Position numbers and translations under genes: made by a program. From positions 1 to 6,925 of the forward strand of contig JAOUFO010000093.1 in the NCBI GenBank assembly GCA_029858165.1: a stretch of DNA of 6,925 nt. Direction: 5' to 3'. This document shows positions 6,140-6,925 of this stretch, one piece after another; position 1 is the stretch's first letter, and every line of letters begins with the position of its first letter. The notes under the pieces are model-generated. The model saw nothing but the letters and a program-made list of their open reading frames with translations, was not told the origin of the DNA and did no database searches. Source of the stretch: Deltaproteobacteria bacterium. Its GTDB lineage: Bacteria > SAR324 > JACQKK01.

Positions 6140-6925
6140 ATGCAGGTTCTTGTAACAGACGAAGGCAAATTGAAGCGCAGGGTTTCCATTGAAGTCCCCC
6201 TGACAGAGGTGGAATCGGCTTATGAAGAAGTTTACGGCCAGATTCAGAAAAAACTGAAGGTGGATGGCTTCCGCCCAGGAAAGTTTCCCCGCGAATTGGC
6301 TGAAAAACGGTTTAAGGCCCTGATGCAGCAGGAAGCTGGCCGGAATCTGGTGCCCAAATACCTGGAGCGGGCACTGAAGGAGAAAAACCTGCGGCCGGCC
6401 ACCCAACCGGAGTTTCACAACCTGGAAGTGGACCGCAAAAAACCTTTGAAATTTGAAGTGGCCTTTGAAGTGATCCCCGATTTTGAATTGCTGCCGTATT
6501 CCGCCTTCCAGGTAAAGCTGGAAGAGGCCCGGGTGGAACCCCGGGCCGTGGAAGACCGCATCGCCGAAATGCGCAACGCCAAGGCCACCCTGGAGGACAA
6601 AGGGGACCTGGAAGCGCAAACCGGCGATAGGGTCACTTTTGATTTCCATGCCACCCATGAGGGCCAACCGGTGGACAAAATTCACGGCCACGGTCAAAAA
6701 CTTGAAGTGGGCGGCGGTAAATTTTTAGAAGCTTTTGAAGCCCAGCTGCCCGGTGTAAAAGCCGGTCAGGAAAAAACTTTTGATCTGGTCCTCCCTGAAA
6801 ATTTTGATGAGCCATCCCTGGTCGGCAAAACGATCCAGATACGGATGAACGTGAGTCAGGTGGAAAAAAAGGTGCCGCCCCCCATGGATGAAAGTTTTTT
6901 CAGTCAGGTTTCCGAAGCCAAGGAT
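6140..6925 (+). CDS. tig: Trigger factor (5' part, truncated by window edge)
   Basis: Trigger factor is the ribosome-bound chaperone and peptidyl-prolyl isomerase that meets nascent chains at the exit tunnel. The frame from ATG 6140 is open for 262 codons to the right edge with no stop; family members are usually around 430-450 aa, so the C-terminal chaperone arms are mostly outside. It starts MQV, as family members often do. The N-terminal ribosome-binding domain (about 1-115) has the exact signature GFRPGKFP at 43-50, which contacts the large subunit. The FKBP-like isomerase domain (about 160-245) starts TGDRVTFDFHATHEGQPVD and continues through LEVGGGKFLEAFEAQLPG and LVGKTIQIRMNVSQVEKK; the C-terminal domain begins near 246. 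AGGA at 6124-6127 is a slightly distant Shine-Dalgarno. It is probably cotranscribed with tRNA-Leu from the promoter at 5817. clpP would be the expected next gene but is not visible. Confidence 0.95.
   Translation, partial: MQVLVTDEGKLKRRVSIEVPLTEVESAYEEVYGQIQKKLKVDGFRPGKFPRELAEKRFKALMQQEAGRNLVPKYLERALKEKNLRPATQPEFHNLEVDRKKPLKFEVAFEVIPDFELLPYSAFQVKLEEARVEPRAVEDRIAEMRNAKATLEDKGDLEAQTGDRVTFDFHATHEGQPVDKIHGHGQKLEVGGGKFLEAFEAQLPGVKAGQEKTFDLVLPENFDEPSLVGKTIQIRMNVSQVEKKVPPPMDESFFSQVSEAKD

Noticed and set aside
6122..6697. 191-codon minus-strand frame opposite tig
   Set aside because: It lies wholly antisense to a clear trigger factor gene whose GFRPGKFP signature is intact; the antisense product is Phe/His/Gln-rich shadow sequence.

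Overview
The window holds housekeeping genes of a diderm (Gram-negative) bacterium, with one uncharacterised outer-membrane-type gene between two conserved loci. The diderm call rests on the 3444-4163 product, which has a signal peptide, a predicted beta-barrel and a terminal aromatic residue. A 7TM-HD cyclic-di-AMP phosphodiesterase next to ybeY, together with clpX, tRNA-Leu and tig, fits a Desulfobacterota, Nitrospinota or similar deep proteobacterial-type lineage. That placement is inference; no rRNA or other strong marker is present.

Layout. Positions 1-3126 are a minus-strand operon: pgpH (7TM-HD phosphohydrolase, 3126 to 502), ybeY (557 to 93, starting inside the end of pgpH), and the first 32 codons of a further frame (96 to 1), joined to ybeY by an ATGA overlap and cut by the window edge. 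Positions 3127-3443 are a divergent intergenic region unusually rich in short inverted repeats. Positions 3444-4163 (plus) encode a secreted protein with a small N-terminal beta domain and a probable outer-membrane beta-barrel. Positions 4164-4430 form a leader with three successive hairpins before clpX (4431-5693, complete). clpX ends at a textbook intrinsic terminator (5745-5773). A near-consensus sigma-70-type promoter (5817-5845) then precedes tRNA-Leu(UAG) (5923-6004). A 135-base spacer with hairpins and a possible alternative pairing leads to tig (trigger factor, from 6140), which is open at the right edge after 262 codons.

How the genes work together. YbeY (16S rRNA maturation and ribosome quality control), trigger factor (nascent-chain chaperone), ClpX (unfoldase of ClpXP) and tRNA-Leu all serve protein synthesis and quality control. 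PgpH probably hydrolyses cyclic di-AMP at the inner membrane. The order clpX - terminator - promoter - tRNA-Leu - tig departs from the common tig-clpP-clpX order.

I found no mobile element, CRISPR array, toxin-antitoxin pair or defence system. The points most worth a second look are the clpX leader, the tRNA-tig spacer, the long coiled-coil segment in the PgpH extracytoplasmic domain, and the palindrome-rich divergent region.
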